A DNA stretch of 57,503 nt from an uncultured Bacteroidales bacterium. GTDB lineage: Bacteria > Bacteroidota > Bacteroidia > Bacteroidales > Lentimicrobiaceae. The DNA is taken from NCBI GenBank assembly GCA_937894795.1, contig CALCQV010000121.1, positions 1 through 57,503 on the forward strand, in the 5' to 3' direction. Each line of letters begins with the position of its first letter. Position 1 is the first letter of the stretch. Made by a program: the position numbers and the translations under genes. The notes below the pieces were generated by a model, which saw nothing but the letters and a program-made list of their open reading frames with translations, searched no databases and was not told the DNA's origin. Shown piece by piece: positions 8,540-18,207 of the stretch.

Positions 8540-10810
8540 CTATTGGGCATCAATTACTGCAATTATTGACATATTTGCTATCTCCCTTACAGAACATTCA
8601 GTTGGCACGACATGTATTGGTTTGTTTATACCCATCAGTATGGGGCCTACCACTTCTGCTCCTCCAATTTCGTGCATAATTTTATAGACAATGTTTCCAG
8701 AGGTAAGGTTTGGGAAGATAACTATGTTGACATCCTTGCTCTCAAGTCGTGAAAATGGGAACTTCTGGCTACGCAGTTCCTTGTTAAGGGCAAAATCCAT
8801 CTGCATTTCACCATCTACAACTAATTCCGGGTGGGTTTTATGTAAATATGCAATCGTTTGCCTTGTTCTTTCAAGGTTCTTGGTATGTTCCGTTAATTTC
8901 ACGGAGCCGAAGTTAGAGTATGACACAAGGGCAATGACAGGATCAATATTAAATTTCTTCACTTCTTCAGCAGTCATTAAGGTGGTTTCAACCAATGTCT
9001 GAACATCAGGCTCCAGATTGACGGTGGTATCTGCTATAAATAGCGGTCCTTTCTTAGTCATTATGATTGACATGCTGGAAATATGATTCAGATTAGGCTT
9101 GGGCCCTATTAGTTTTAATGCCGGGCTCATAACATCACCATAATGGCTTGTTACACCTGATATCATTGCATCAGCCATTCCTGTGTCGACCATCATTATG
9201 CCAAAGTAATTATTCAATGAAGTCAATCCATAAGCCTCCTCTAGGGTGACTCCTTTTCGTTGCCTTTTTTTCCATATCGTCTCGGCAAATTTCTTGCGTA
9301 CTTCCTTGCTTTCCTGATGTTGAGGGTCAATGATAGGAGAGTCCCCGAGGTCAAGGTGGTTTTCAGCAATGATCTGTGTAATCTCATTTACATTGCCCAG
9401 TAATATTGGGTATGCTATTCCCTCACGAAGCACCTCGCTGGCTGCTCTGAGTACTTTAAGGTTATTACCCTCGGCATAAACTACGCGTTTTGGATTCTGC
9501 TTTGCCTTTAGAATCATGCTTTGGAATAAACGGTTGTCAAGTCCTAATCGGTGGCTAAGTTCTGATTTGTACTTGTACCAGTCTTCTATAGGCTGGCGGG
9601 CGACTCCGCTATCCATGGCGGCTTTTGCCACTGCCGGTGCAACAGTGGTAATAAGTCTTGGATCAAGTGGTTTTGGAATAATATAATCTTTGCCAAAAAT
9701 CAGATTGCTAACATTGTATGCTTTGCTCACAGTTTCAGGCACTGCTTCTTTAGCCAGACTTGCCAACGCATATACTGCTGCAATTTTCATCTCTTCATTG
9801 ATGCAGGTTGCACGAACATCCAGTGCTCCTCGAAATATGTAAGGGAAACCGAGCACATTATTTACCTGATTGGGATAGTCTGAACGGCCGGTTGCCATGA
9901 TAATGTCTTCTCGTGAGGCCATTGCCTCATCGTAAGGTATTTCAGGATCAGGATTGGCCATGGCAAATACTATTGGATTTTTTGCCATAGAACGCACCAT
10001 TTCCTGTGTAACTACATTGGCTTTTGATAGACCAAGAAAAATATCCGCCCCATTAAGCGCATCTTCAAGTGTTTTTACATTCCTATCAGTGGCAAAGTCC
10101 TGCTTGTATTTATTAAGGTCAGTACGATCTTTTCTCAGAGCGCCTTTTGAATCAAGCATTATTATGTTTTCTCTTCTTGCTCCAAGTGAGATGATTAGTT
10201 TAGTACAGGCAATGGCAGCTGCACCGGCACCATTAATGACAATAACGGCATCTTCTATCTTTTTTTCAGAAAGTTCAAGGGCATTGATTATTCCGGCTGA
10301 ACAAATGATAGCTGTTCCGTGCTGGTCATCGTGCATTAATGGTATTTGGATCTCGCGCTTTAATCGCTCTTCAATTTCAAAGCATTCGGGAGCTTTTATA
10401 TCTTCAAGGTTTATACCACCGAAGGTTACAGCAATATTTTTAACTGTTTCAACAAACTTGTCTATATCCTTTGTATCAACTTCAATATCGAAGACATCAA
10501 TATCAGCAAAAATTTTAAAAAGTAATCCCTTGCCTTCCATTACAGGTTTCCCTGCACCGGCCCCTATATCACCCAATCCTAAAACGGCTGTGCCATTTGA
10601 TATTACCGCCACCAAATTTCCTTTGGATGTATATTTATATATTTCATTAAAGTTGCTGTTTATCTCCATACATGGGTGTGCCACTCCCGGCGAGTATGCC
10701 AATGAAAGATCCCGCTGGGTTGAATGTGGTTTGGTTGGTATTACTTCCAGTTTGCCTGGTCTTCCTTCTGAATGGTAATGGAGGGCATCTTCTTTTGTTA
10801 GCTTAGCCAT
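8540..10810 (-). CDS. maeB: NADP-dependent malic enzyme with C-terminal phosphotransacetylase domain
   Basis: 756 residues, the normal length for MaeB-type hybrid enzymes. The malic half (about 1-430) oxidatively decarboxylates malate to pyruvate; it shows SPGVAHPCMEI (40-50), the NGTAVLGLGDIGAGAGKPVM block (73-92), metal/substrate residues around DIKAPECFEIEERL, DDQHGTAI (161-168), and the nucleotide-binding NGAGAAA (193-199). The C-terminal half (about 430-756) is a phosphate acetyltransferase-like domain with PTA blocks such as ADAMISG, GPKPNLNH and IFPNLTSGNI; in studied MaeB proteins this domain has a regulatory role responding to acetyl-CoA and is not active as PTA. Its malate-to-pyruvate step would supply NADPH. 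Single-gene unit: terminators or gaps separate it from both neighbours. Confidence 0.95.
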   Translation of the reverse strand: MAKLTKEDALHYHSEGRPGKLEVIPTKPHSTQRDLSLAYSPGVAHPCMEINSNFNEIYKYTSKGNLVAVISNGTAVLGLGDIGAGAGKPVMEGKGLLFKIFADIDVFDIEVDTKDIDKFVETVKNIAVTFGGINLEDIKAPECFEIEERLKREIQIPLMHDDQHGTAIICSAGIINALELSEKKIEDAVIVINGAGAAAIACTKLIISLGARRENIIMLDSKGALRKDRTDLNKYKQDFATDRNVKTLEDALNGADIFLGLSKANVVTQEMVRSMAKNPIVFAMANPDPEIPYDEAMASREDIIMATGRSDYPNQVNNVLGFPYIFRGALDVRATCINEEMKIAAVYALASLAKEAVPETVSKAYNVSNLIFGKDYIIPKPLDPRLITTVAPAVAKAAMDSGVARQPIEDWYKYKSELSHRLGLDNRLFQSMILKAKQNPKRVVYAEGNNLKVLRAASEVLREGIAYPILLGNVNEITQIIAENHLDLGDSPIIDPQHQESKEVRKKFAETIWKKRQRKGVTLEEAYGLTSLNNYFGIMMVDTGMADAMISGVTSHYGDVMSPALKLIGPKPNLNHISSMSIIMTKKGPLFIADTTVNLEPDVQTLVETTLMTAEEVKKFNIDPVIALVSYSNFGSVKLTEHTKNLERTRQTIAYLHKTHPELVVDGEMQMDFALNKELRSQKFPFSRLESKDVNIVIFPNLTSGNIVYKIMHEIGGAEVVGPILMGINKPIHVVPTECSVREIANMSIIAVIDAQ

Positions 10811-10940
10811 AACAACACTATGTTAGATGATGAAACGTATGAATCCGACGAATATCGTGTACTGATATGTAAAATTATGAATTTATTCCATCTACCCTCA
10901 ATCGTATTTGGATAATATTAGAGATGATAGGGCAAAAAAG

Positions 10941-10975
10941 AAAAAGTGCCGGATTTTTTTATTTCCGGCACTTTT
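10941..10975 (-). terminator. Rho-independent terminator of the OPT-pepT operon
   Basis: Inverted repeat with arms around 10942-10953 and 10964-10975 (GTGCCGGA / TCCGGCAC plus A-T pairs) and a 10-base loop. Read on the minus strand it is followed by a run of T broken by one C, directly after the pepT stop at 11001. Confidence 0.85.
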
Positions 10976-11000
10976 AGAATTTTCAGCTTGTTATTTGATA

Positions 11001-12242
11001 TCAAACCGTTGTATCACCCGCACCATTCATTTCAATAATCTTTAGCAATACAAGGGTAGCTTTTTCCATGGATTCCAGTGGAACAAACTCATATTTCCCA
11101 TGAAAGTTATGGCCGCCTGCAAAAATATTTGGACATGGTAGTCCCATGTAGCTTAATCGGGAACCGTCAGTTCCACCTCTGATTGGTCGTATGTGAGGTT
11201 TGATGCCCAGTACTTCCATTGCTTTTTTGGCAGTTTCAACAATATGATAAACAGGTTCTACCTGTTCACGCATATTATAGTACTGGTCTTTTAATTCGAG
11301 TGTAAAGGCTTCTGAACCATAACGTTCGTTTAAAAAGTCAACACATTGCTGCATCACCTTTTTTCTTTTCTCGAAGATTTCCTTGTTATGGTCACGAATA
11401 ATATATTGAATGAATGACTTTTCCACTGAGCCTTCCATCTTAACCAGGTGATAGAAGCCTTCATAGTCTTGTGTGAATTCAGGGCGTTCAAATACAGGTA
11501 AAAGTGCATTTAGCTCCATTGCCATCAATAGTGCATTCTGCATTTTCCCTTTTGCATATCCCGGATGGATATTTCTTCCCTGAATATTGATTTTGGCGCT
11601 TGCTGCATTGAAGTTCTCATACTCCAGTTCTCCAATTTCCCCGCCATCCATGGTATATGCCCAGTCGGCCGCAAATTTCTTCACATCAAAATAATCCACA
11701 CCCCTACCAATTTCTTCATCTGGAGTGAAGCCAATCTTTATTGGACCATGTTTGATCTCAGGGTGCTTGACCAGGTATTCTATTGCAGTCATTATTTCTG
11801 TAATGCCTGCTTTGTCATCAGCTCCCAAAAGGGTCGTGCCATCGGTTACAATCAATGTCTGTCCTGTATACTGTTTCATCTCAGGGAAATCTTTTACCGA
11901 AAGGGTGAGATTCAACTCCTTGTTGATAACAATGTCACTTCCATCCCAGTTTTCCACAAAACGAGGTTTTATATTCTCGCCCGACATATCGGGGCTGGTA
12001 TCAACATGTGATATAAAACCGATTACGGGACCGGCTTTGCCGTTATTGGCAGGTAAAGTAGCCATTACATATCCATTCTCATCAATGGATGCATCTGTTA
12101 AACCAAGGGCCAATAACTCATCCCTAAGCAACCGGAGCAGAACCAATTGTTTGGCAGTACTTGGACATGTAGCTGAGTTCTCGTCACTCTGTGTATCAAG
12201 TGCAATATACCTCAGAAACCTATTTTTAATATCTTCTTTCAT
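11001..12242 (-). CDS. pepT: Peptidase T (tripeptide aminopeptidase, M20B)
   Basis: 413 residues, matching characterised PepT enzymes (about 410). It is a cytosolic di-zinc aminopeptidase that removes the N-terminal residue from tripeptides. Metal and catalytic residues are visible: H79-V-D81 (HVDTSPD), D142 in GADDKAG, the general base pair E176-E177 in DEEIGRG, D199 in MDGGEIGE, and H381 in NFHGKYEF. RGGTDGSRLS and the dimerisation domain segment INIQGRNIHPGYAKGKMQNA are also conserved. The gene follows the OPT transporter gene on the same strand with only 16 bases between them, so imported oligopeptides and their hydrolysis appear to be co-expressed; a strong terminator follows. Confidence 0.96.
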   Translation of the reverse strand: MKEDIKNRFLRYIALDTQSDENSATCPSTAKQLVLLRLLRDELLALGLTDASIDENGYVMATLPANNGKAGPVIGFISHVDTSPDMSGENIKPRFVENWDGSDIVINKELNLTLSVKDFPEMKQYTGQTLIVTDGTTLLGADDKAGITEIMTAIEYLVKHPEIKHGPIKIGFTPDEEIGRGVDYFDVKKFAADWAYTMDGGEIGELEYENFNAASAKINIQGRNIHPGYAKGKMQNALLMAMELNALLPVFERPEFTQDYEGFYHLVKMEGSVEKSFIQYIIRDHNKEIFEKRKKVMQQCVDFLNERYGSEAFTLELKDQYYNMREQVEPVYHIVETAKKAMEVLGIKPHIRPIRGGTDGSRLSYMGLPCPNIFAGGHNFHGKYEFVPLESMEKATLVLLKIIEMNGAGDTTV

Positions 12243-12258
12243 AATAGTCTCTTATTAT

Positions 12259-14238
12259 TTACTCTTCTTTTTTAGCGCGTAAAGTTTCCCAGATCATATA
12301 GCCGCATAATATCATGAACATGCCAAGAGCCAGAATCTCGGCAGTATGGCTGGCAAACCAGGTGGCATTGACATAATTTATATTTCCAAACCTCAGCATG
12401 GCACTAACAACGCCCATCAGGGCACCTCCTGCAATAAATCCGGATGCTATCAATGTACCTCTCTCACGTCGTGCATTATTGAGTGCTGCATCTTTTGAGC
12501 GGGTGCTTACAAACCATGAGATGATACCACCAACAAGCAAAGGTGTATTTAGTTCCAGAGGAATAAACATTCCTAATGAGAATGCCAATGCAGGAACTCC
12601 AATCATGGTAAGAATCAGAGCAAGGAATGCGCCTCCTCCGTACAATAGCCATGGGGCTGCCTTGCCTGACATCATTGGCTCAATTACTGCTGCCATGGCA
12701 TTTGCCTGGGGAGCTACAAGTGCTCCGGGGCCTGAAAAGCCATAGGTTTTGTTAAGAACAATAATTACTCCACCCACAGTTGCTGCCGATACCAATGTGC
12801 CGAGGAATTTCCAGGTTTGCTGCTTATAAGGTGAACTCCCGAGCCAGTAACCTATCTTAAGGTCCGTGATAAAGCCTCCTGCCATGGAAAGTGCTGTACA
12901 TACCACACCACCAATAATTAATGCGGCAACCATGCCACTTGTTCCTGATAAACCTGCTGATACCATTACCAATGAAGTGATAATCAAAGTCATTAGAGTC
13001 ATTCCTGATACAGGATTGGTACCCACAATGGCAATTGCATTGGCGGCGACAGTAGTAAAAAGGAAAGCTATGATCATTACAATGCCTAGTGCTATTAATG
13101 CCTGTGTTAGGTTGTGTATAACACCAAACATGAAGAATATGAATATCACTACAGCGGTAGCTAGTATTCCAAAGAGTATAATTTTCATCGGCAGGTCGCG
13201 TTGTGTGCGCTTTGTTTCCTTATCCACCTTATGTTTTCCGCTAAGCTCACTCACTGCCAGGCCAAAGGCATCCTTAATGATCTTGCTTGAGCGGATTATT
13301 CCAACCACTCCTGCCATTGCAATACCACCTATACCAACCTGACGTATGTAATTTCTAAAAATTTCTTCGGCCGACATATCACCTAGCATTTTCGTAATAT
13401 TCGCACCAACTGCTATTGTTTGACCATCAGCAAAATAAGAAACGATGGGGATCAGAACAAACCAGCTTACAAATGATCCTGCACAAATTATGGCTGCATA
13501 CTTCAAGCCTACTATATATCCAAGCCCTGTTACGGCGGCCCCAACATTCATCTTGAATACTATTTTATACTTATCTGCAAGCATCGCACCTGCATGGATC
13601 ACTCTTGTGGTGAACACTTCACTCCACCAACCAAAGGTTGCAATTATGAAATCATAAATACCACCAATTAATCCTGCTACCAGAAGCAATCGTGCCTGAT
13701 TTCCACCTTTTTCCCCTGATACAAGCACTTCGGTTGTAGCTGTTGCTTCCGGGAATGGATATTTACCATGCATCTCTGAAACAAAATATTTTCTAAATGG
13801 TATCAGAAACAGGATTCCCAGAAATCCTCCAAGCAGTGATGACAGGAATACCTGGTAAAACTGAGCTTCCAGATTGAGGATATATAAAGCAGGCAATGTA
13901 AATATTGCACCTGCAACTATTACGCCTGAACTGGCACCTATTGATTGGATAATGACATTTTCACCTAAGGCGTTCTTACGTTTTGTGGCAGATGATAATC
14001 CAACTGCAATAATGGCAATGGGAATGGCTGCTTCAAATACCTGCCCAATTTTTAATCCAAGGTAGGCCGCTGCTGCTGAAAATATTATGGCCATTAACAA
14101 ACCGGTTAAAACTGACCGGAAGTTAACTTCCGGATGTATCCTATCAGGTGACATGATTGGTTTGTACTCTTCACCGGGTTTTAACTCAGAATAGGCGTTT
14201 TCTGGTAGCCCCTTGATTTCTTGTTTCTCTGCTGACAT
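12259..14238 (-). CDS. Oligopeptide transporter, OPT family
   Basis: 659 residues with about 14-16 hydrophobic segments and a charged N-terminal cytosolic tail. It belongs to the prokaryotic OPT branch (the TIGR00733 type): EVNFRSVLTGLLMAIIFS near the start, the HGKYPFPEATATTEVL signature around residues 157-172, and the block GTNPVSGMTLMTLI in the middle are typical. These inner-membrane proteins import peptides by proton symport, although some related OPT members carry metal chelates. Its partner pepT, 16 bases downstream, supports peptide uptake. The gene is divergent from the T9SS cargo gene at 14423; a minus-strand promoter box TACATTTG lies 24-31 bases upstream of the ATG. Confidence 0.93.
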   Translation of the reverse strand: MSAEKQEIKGLPENAYSELKPGEEYKPIMSPDRIHPEVNFRSVLTGLLMAIIFSAAAAYLGLKIGQVFEAAIPIAIIAVGLSSATKRKNALGENVIIQSIGASSGVIVAGAIFTLPALYILNLEAQFYQVFLSSLLGGFLGILFLIPFRKYFVSEMHGKYPFPEATATTEVLVSGEKGGNQARLLLVAGLIGGIYDFIIATFGWWSEVFTTRVIHAGAMLADKYKIVFKMNVGAAVTGLGYIVGLKYAAIICAGSFVSWFVLIPIVSYFADGQTIAVGANITKMLGDMSAEEIFRNYIRQVGIGGIAMAGVVGIIRSSKIIKDAFGLAVSELSGKHKVDKETKRTQRDLPMKIILFGILATAVVIFIFFMFGVIHNLTQALIALGIVMIIAFLFTTVAANAIAIVGTNPVSGMTLMTLIITSLVMVSAGLSGTSGMVAALIIGGVVCTALSMAGGFITDLKIGYWLGSSPYKQQTWKFLGTLVSAATVGGVIIVLNKTYGFSGPGALVAPQANAMAAVIEPMMSGKAAPWLLYGGGAFLALILTMIGVPALAFSLGMFIPLELNTPLLVGGIISWFVSTRSKDAALNNARRERGTLIASGFIAGGALMGVVSAMLRFGNINYVNATWFASHTAEILALGMFMILCGYMIWETLRAKKEE

Positions 14239-14261
14239 AGAATCAATGTTTATTGTTTAGG

Positions 14262-14269
14262 CAAATGTA
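14262..14269 (-). promoter_or_regulatory. Promoter -7 box for OPT-pepT operon
   Basis: TACATTTG on the minus strand matches the Bacteroidota consensus TAnnTTTG and lies 24 bases before the OPT start codon. No clear TTG is seen 17-21 bases upstream of it, so the assignment rests on the -7 box alone. Confidence 0.45.
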
Positions 14270-14345
14270 AAAAATTTGCGTGTTCGAACATTTACTTGGC
14301 GAATTGTTATACTTTAACTGATAGTTAGAAGCTTAATCGTTTTTT

Positions 14346-14377
14346 TTGAGTGAGAAATAAATATTTAAATAACTTTG
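14346..14377 (+). promoter_or_regulatory. Bacteroidota-type promoter for the T9SS cargo gene
   Basis: TTG at 14346-14348, 21-base spacer, then TAACTTTG at 14370-14377, fitting the primary sigma factor pattern TTG-N(19-21)-TAnnTTTG. Expected transcript start near 14383, leaving a leader of about 40 bases. Confidence 0.6.
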
Positions 14378-14422
14378 GAGTGAATTTTATGAGCATTTTT
14401 CCTCTATTTTCTACTTTTTCAA

Positions 14423-17400
14423 ATGAAAAAACTACTACTTTTCACTACATTACTTCTAATTACTTCTACTTGCTTTTCGCAGAAGGAGGCGCTAACCTGG
14501 TTTTTTGGCAATAAAATCAGGTTGAATTTTCATGCCGGAGGCGAATTCCCTCAACAGTTCTTCCCCAGCTCTATGATTGCCAGAAACGGAAGTTTCTGTT
14601 TATCGGATAAGGTGTCCGGACAACCCATTTTTTATAGCAATGGTGAATATGTATGGAGTGAAGGTCATGTGCCAATGCCCAATGGGTCAGAGATCTATGG
14701 TACAGCATTGAACCAACAGCCGGGTATTGCCTTTGAAGTTCCCGGCACAACCAATAAGTACTATATCTTCACTAATGGGAATCTGGATCATCCGGGTTGT
14801 TACTATTCTGTTATTGACATGTCATTAAACGCCGGATTGGGTGATGTTATTCCTGACCAAAAGAACATTAGGCTTGCAGGCATTGATGCTGCCCAGGGTG
14901 TTATCATGGCTACCAGGCACCCTGATCATAAATCCTATTGGGTTGTTTTCCGGTCAATCCGTGAACCTAATAACCTATATGCTTACTTTGTTGATGAAGA
15001 TGGAGTAAGTACAGAACCGGTAATATCTGAATGCCTTACATCTCACGGATACAACGAATACAGCATGTCGAAATTTTCACCTGATGGGAATTTCTATTGT
15101 TATACTTCCTCTAACTGGAACATGGAGGAGGAGCGCACTTATGAGCTCTATTCGTTTAATGATATGACCGGGCAGTTTAGCGGTTTGTTTTTATTCAAGG
15201 GATTGCCTGACAAACCAGAGGAGTATGATCTGGAACATAGGAGTAATGGAATCGAGTTCTCTGCCGATTCAAAGTTTCTCTATTCTGCTATTCAGGCTGT
15301 GGAACCTGGTGAACCCCCCACTCCAAAACAGTATATCGTTCAATTTGACATGAACAGAACTGGCGGGTTTGAACAATTTGAAGCTTCTGAAAAGCTTATT
15401 CATCAAAAGGACATCCTCGATTCATACTGTCAGATGCAATTGGCCAGAGATGGCCGCATTTACATTGCCCATGATGAAAATAAGGGAAATAAGAAGTTGT
15501 CTCGAATATACTACCCTCATAAACTTAATACAGATTGCGATTTCAGAGATGATGAGATTAATATCAGTGGTTCAAGTGAGAGTACTTTCGGGCTTCCGCT
15601 TTTTGTTCCTTCTTACTTTAACAGGTTTGATTGGCTTGGCAATTGTTTTCCTGATAGTACTTATTTTAAATCAAATTTCCACCCGGCTCCTTATGCCATT
15701 TCATGGGATTTTGGTGATGGCTCCCCTACTTCTTCCCAGTTTAATCCTGCCCATAAATTCCCCTCACCCGGCACCTATACTGTTACTGCCACAGCTCAAT
15801 ACCCTCGTGAAGAGGTGGAGGTTGTATCACGTACTGTCACTATTGTTGCCTATCCGCAATTCAACCTGGGTCCCGATTTCTCCGTTTGTCCAGGTACAGA
15901 TACTACCCTCGATGTCGGCTTGGTTATTGGTGCTGAATTATTATGGAATACCGGCGAGACTGTACCGGCAATTGTTGCATCGGCGGGGGAATACTGGTTG
16001 ACAGCAGAAAATAGATATGGTTGTGTGTTTTCTGATACTCTTAGTATTACAGAATACTCAGCTCCATTAATTGACAATTCAAACGTTGAGATATTTCCCG
16101 CTACCTGTACCGGCCCTACCGGATTCATTACAGGTATTGAAATCCAGGGGGCTGAACCATTTACTTATATCTGGAGTGATGCGTCAGGGAATGTTGTTGG
16201 CAATACTTTGGATATGCCTGCAATCGGACCGGGTACCTATAATCTGAATGTAATTGATGCCAATGGTTGTCCGTGGAGTGTTCCCCCATCACACACTGTT
16301 ATTTCAGTGGGTACTGATTTCGTTGATGATGTTGAACCATCGCCTACCTATTGCAGTTTCCCAACCGGCACTATAAGGATTACACCCGACCCCATGTTTT
16401 CGGGTGATTTGGAGTATCAGATAAATGGTGGTTCCTGGGTACCTGACAGTCTTTTTACCGACTTGCCCGGAGGCAGTTATACCGTTAAAATAAGGGTGAA
16501 GGCAAATCCATCTTGTATTAATGATTGGGGAACGGTTATTGTACAAGATTTCCCGGCACCGATTCTTACTTCTGTAGATCCAACACCTGAACTGGACAAT
16601 AATTCCGATGGTACGCTCACGGTTAATGTTCCGGGAACCAACTTTTACTATGTCATTATTGACAGTGCCGGAGTAAAACATGAACAGTTTAATAATCCCC
16701 TCTTTATTGATTTACCTTCAGGTACTTACTTGTGCTATGCCTATGATATCAACAACTGTGCTTCTGATACCCTGATAACAATTGTGCCACAGATCTATTC
16801 AACTTTATTAACAGGCGATCTTGATGGTGCTCAGCCGGTTTGCCTGGGTGAACACACCTTTGTTGATGTTAAGGTCCATAACTTTGAAGGAATTGTTGAA
16901 TTCACAGCTACACTTGATTATGACAAATCGAAGATCAGGTGTTTGCCTGATTATTTAAACCTCCACCCATCATTGGGGGCTGTTAATATGGACCTGAATA
17001 CTGCTACCGGTAGAGTTATCCTCACCTGGAACAGTAGTGTTCCTTTAACTTTAATTGACACAATAGTTCTACTAAGGCTTGAATTTGCAACACTAAATCC
17101 GGGAACTGCTGCAGTTACATGGGACCTTGCACTTACTGAATTTATTGAAGGCCCCGGTTATCATCTTTTAGTTTCAGGAGTGACGCCTACTCAAGTGGTT
17201 ATCTATTCAAACCCTTCGCTTAGTCTAAGCAGCAATCCCGGTACCTGCAATGGAACACCCATAACTATATCACCCAATGTCAGTCCTCCTGGTTCATATA
17301 CCTACTTATGGTTAAAACCCAATGGTTTCACGACTTCTGATCAGGAAATATATTTAAGTAATCCTGATTCCAATGATCAGGGCGTATATGAGCTTATCAT

Positions 17401-17950
17401 CACTGATGTTAATTCCTGCCGTGATTCTGCCTCAACAAGTCTTTCAGTGTATGATTTACCCGGGTATGCATTTTCTGACAGTTTGCTATATTTTGACTTC
17501 CCCGATACGTTATTTGCACAGTCAGGTTATCCATCATATTTATGGAATACCGGCGAATCAACATCAAGTATTATTATCTCTGATTCAGGTTATTATTCAG
17601 TTGTGGTTACTGACATCAACGGATGTGTATCTGAATCAGAGGTGTTTGCCAATGGCAAAGCTCTTAAACCATTCTTTTATGACCTGCCCAATGCGTTTAC
17701 ACCCAATAATGATGGCTTGAATGATGTATTCCGGCCGGCAACTGATTATGAACTCATAACCCGGTTTGTGCTGAATATATATAACAAGTGGGGGCAATTG
17801 GTATTCTCCACCAATGATCCGCTTAAGGGATGGGATGGTACTGTCAATGGCTATGATGCCCTGATTGGGCCATATGCATGGACAATAATCTACAGTAACT
17901 ATAATACCTTTAATGTCAGCTCCAAGGGAATTGTCTGGCTCATTCGCTAA
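14423..17950 (+). CDS. Large T9SS-secreted protein with PKD, cohesin-like and type B sorting domains
   Basis: 1175 residues with a signal peptide (MKKLLLFTTLL..TSTCFSQ). Residues about 25-400 form a beta-propeller-like region common in Bacteroidota surface proteins (repeated FSPDG / FSADSKFLYSA and YYIF-TNG strands). A PKD domain lies at about 422-473 (WDFGDGSPTSS, GTYTVTATA). Several Ig-like or SprB-repeat-like modules follow (for example GPGTYNLNVIDANGCPWSV), then a cohesin-like beta domain at about 802-920 (VDVKVHNFEGIVEFTATLDY ... LRLEFATLNPG). Another Ig-like module precedes the type B sorting domain (1089-1175; NAFTPNNDGLNDVF, IYNKWGQLVF, DPLKGWDG). It should be exported by Sec and then moved to the surface by T9SS. 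Binding partner or substrate cannot be inferred; no catalytic motif is seen. Confidence 0.88.
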   Translation: MKKLLLFTTLLLITSTCFSQKEALTWFFGNKIRLNFHAGGEFPQQFFPSSMIARNGSFCLSDKVSGQPIFYSNGEYVWSEGHVPMPNGSEIYGTALNQQPGIAFEVPGTTNKYYIFTNGNLDHPGCYYSVIDMSLNAGLGDVIPDQKNIRLAGIDAAQGVIMATRHPDHKSYWVVFRSIREPNNLYAYFVDEDGVSTEPVISECLTSHGYNEYSMSKFSPDGNFYCYTSSNWNMEEERTYELYSFNDMTGQFSGLFLFKGLPDKPEEYDLEHRSNGIEFSADSKFLYSAIQAVEPGEPPTPKQYIVQFDMNRTGGFEQFEASEKLIHQKDILDSYCQMQLARDGRIYIAHDENKGNKKLSRIYYPHKLNTDCDFRDDEINISGSSESTFGLPLFVPSYFNRFDWLGNCFPDSTYFKSNFHPAPYAISWDFGDGSPTSSQFNPAHKFPSPGTYTVTATAQYPREEVEVVSRTVTIVAYPQFNLGPDFSVCPGTDTTLDVGLVIGAELLWNTGETVPAIVASAGEYWLTAENRYGCVFSDTLSITEYSAPLIDNSNVEIFPATCTGPTGFITGIEIQGAEPFTYIWSDASGNVVGNTLDMPAIGPGTYNLNVIDANGCPWSVPPSHTVISVGTDFVDDVEPSPTYCSFPTGTIRITPDPMFSGDLEYQINGGSWVPDSLFTDLPGGSYTVKIRVKANPSCINDWGTVIVQDFPAPILTSVDPTPELDNNSDGTLTVNVPGTNFYYVIIDSAGVKHEQFNNPLFIDLPSGTYLCYAYDINNCASDTLITIVPQIYSTLLTGDLDGAQPVCLGEHTFVDVKVHNFEGIVEFTATLDYDKSKIRCLPDYLNLHPSLGAVNMDLNTATGRVILTWNSSVPLTLIDTIVLLRLEFATLNPGTAAVTWDLALTEFIEGPGYHLLVSGVTPTQVVIYSNPSLSLSSNPGTCNGTPITISPNVSPPGSYTYLWLKPNGFTTSDQEIYLSNPDSNDQGVYELIITDVNSCRDSASTSLSVYDLPGYAFSDSLLYFDFPDTLFAQSGYPSYLWNTGESTSSIIISDSGYYSVVVTDINGCVSESEVFANGKALKPFFYDLPNAFTPNNDGLNDVFRPATDYELITRFVLNIYNKWGQLVFSTNDPLKGWDGTVNGYDALIGPYAWTIIYSNYNTFNVSSKGIVWLIR

Positions 17951-18062
17951 TGTATACCGGTCATATCCTATTAACTTATTTCATTATGTATAATTTGACA
18001 TTGATGTTATAGTCCTGCAAAATCAGAGGAAACGGATATTTTTGATAAATTGATTATGAAAA

Positions 18063-18097
18063 AGAGAGAGGCTGCCTAATTTGGGCAGCCTCTCTCT
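18063..18097. terminator. Strong hairpin terminator between T9SS gene and PII-like gene
   Basis: Perfect 14-bp inverted repeat (18063-18076 with 18084-18097) and a 7-base loop between two convergent genes. On the minus strand it is followed by TTTTT-C, so it is best suited to ending the efflux operon, but it can serve both sides. Confidence 0.85.
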
Positions 18098-18207
18098 AAT
18101 CAAATCAGCACATTCTACATCTATTAGCTCATATAGTTATCTTAGTTTTTAATAGTGCCAATTTTTGAATGATTCCGTGATTAACCGGAATAGTTTTTAT
18201 ACATCAT

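Noticed and set aside
8540..9520. Separate phosphate acetyltransferase gene
   Set aside because: The PTA-like region is in frame and continuous with the malic domain, as in other MaeB proteins, so it is one gene.
9954..10778. Long open frame opposite the malic enzyme gene (274 codons)
   Set aside because: It lies wholly within maeB on the other strand, has a Ser/Ile-rich composition typical of antisense frames, and matches no family.
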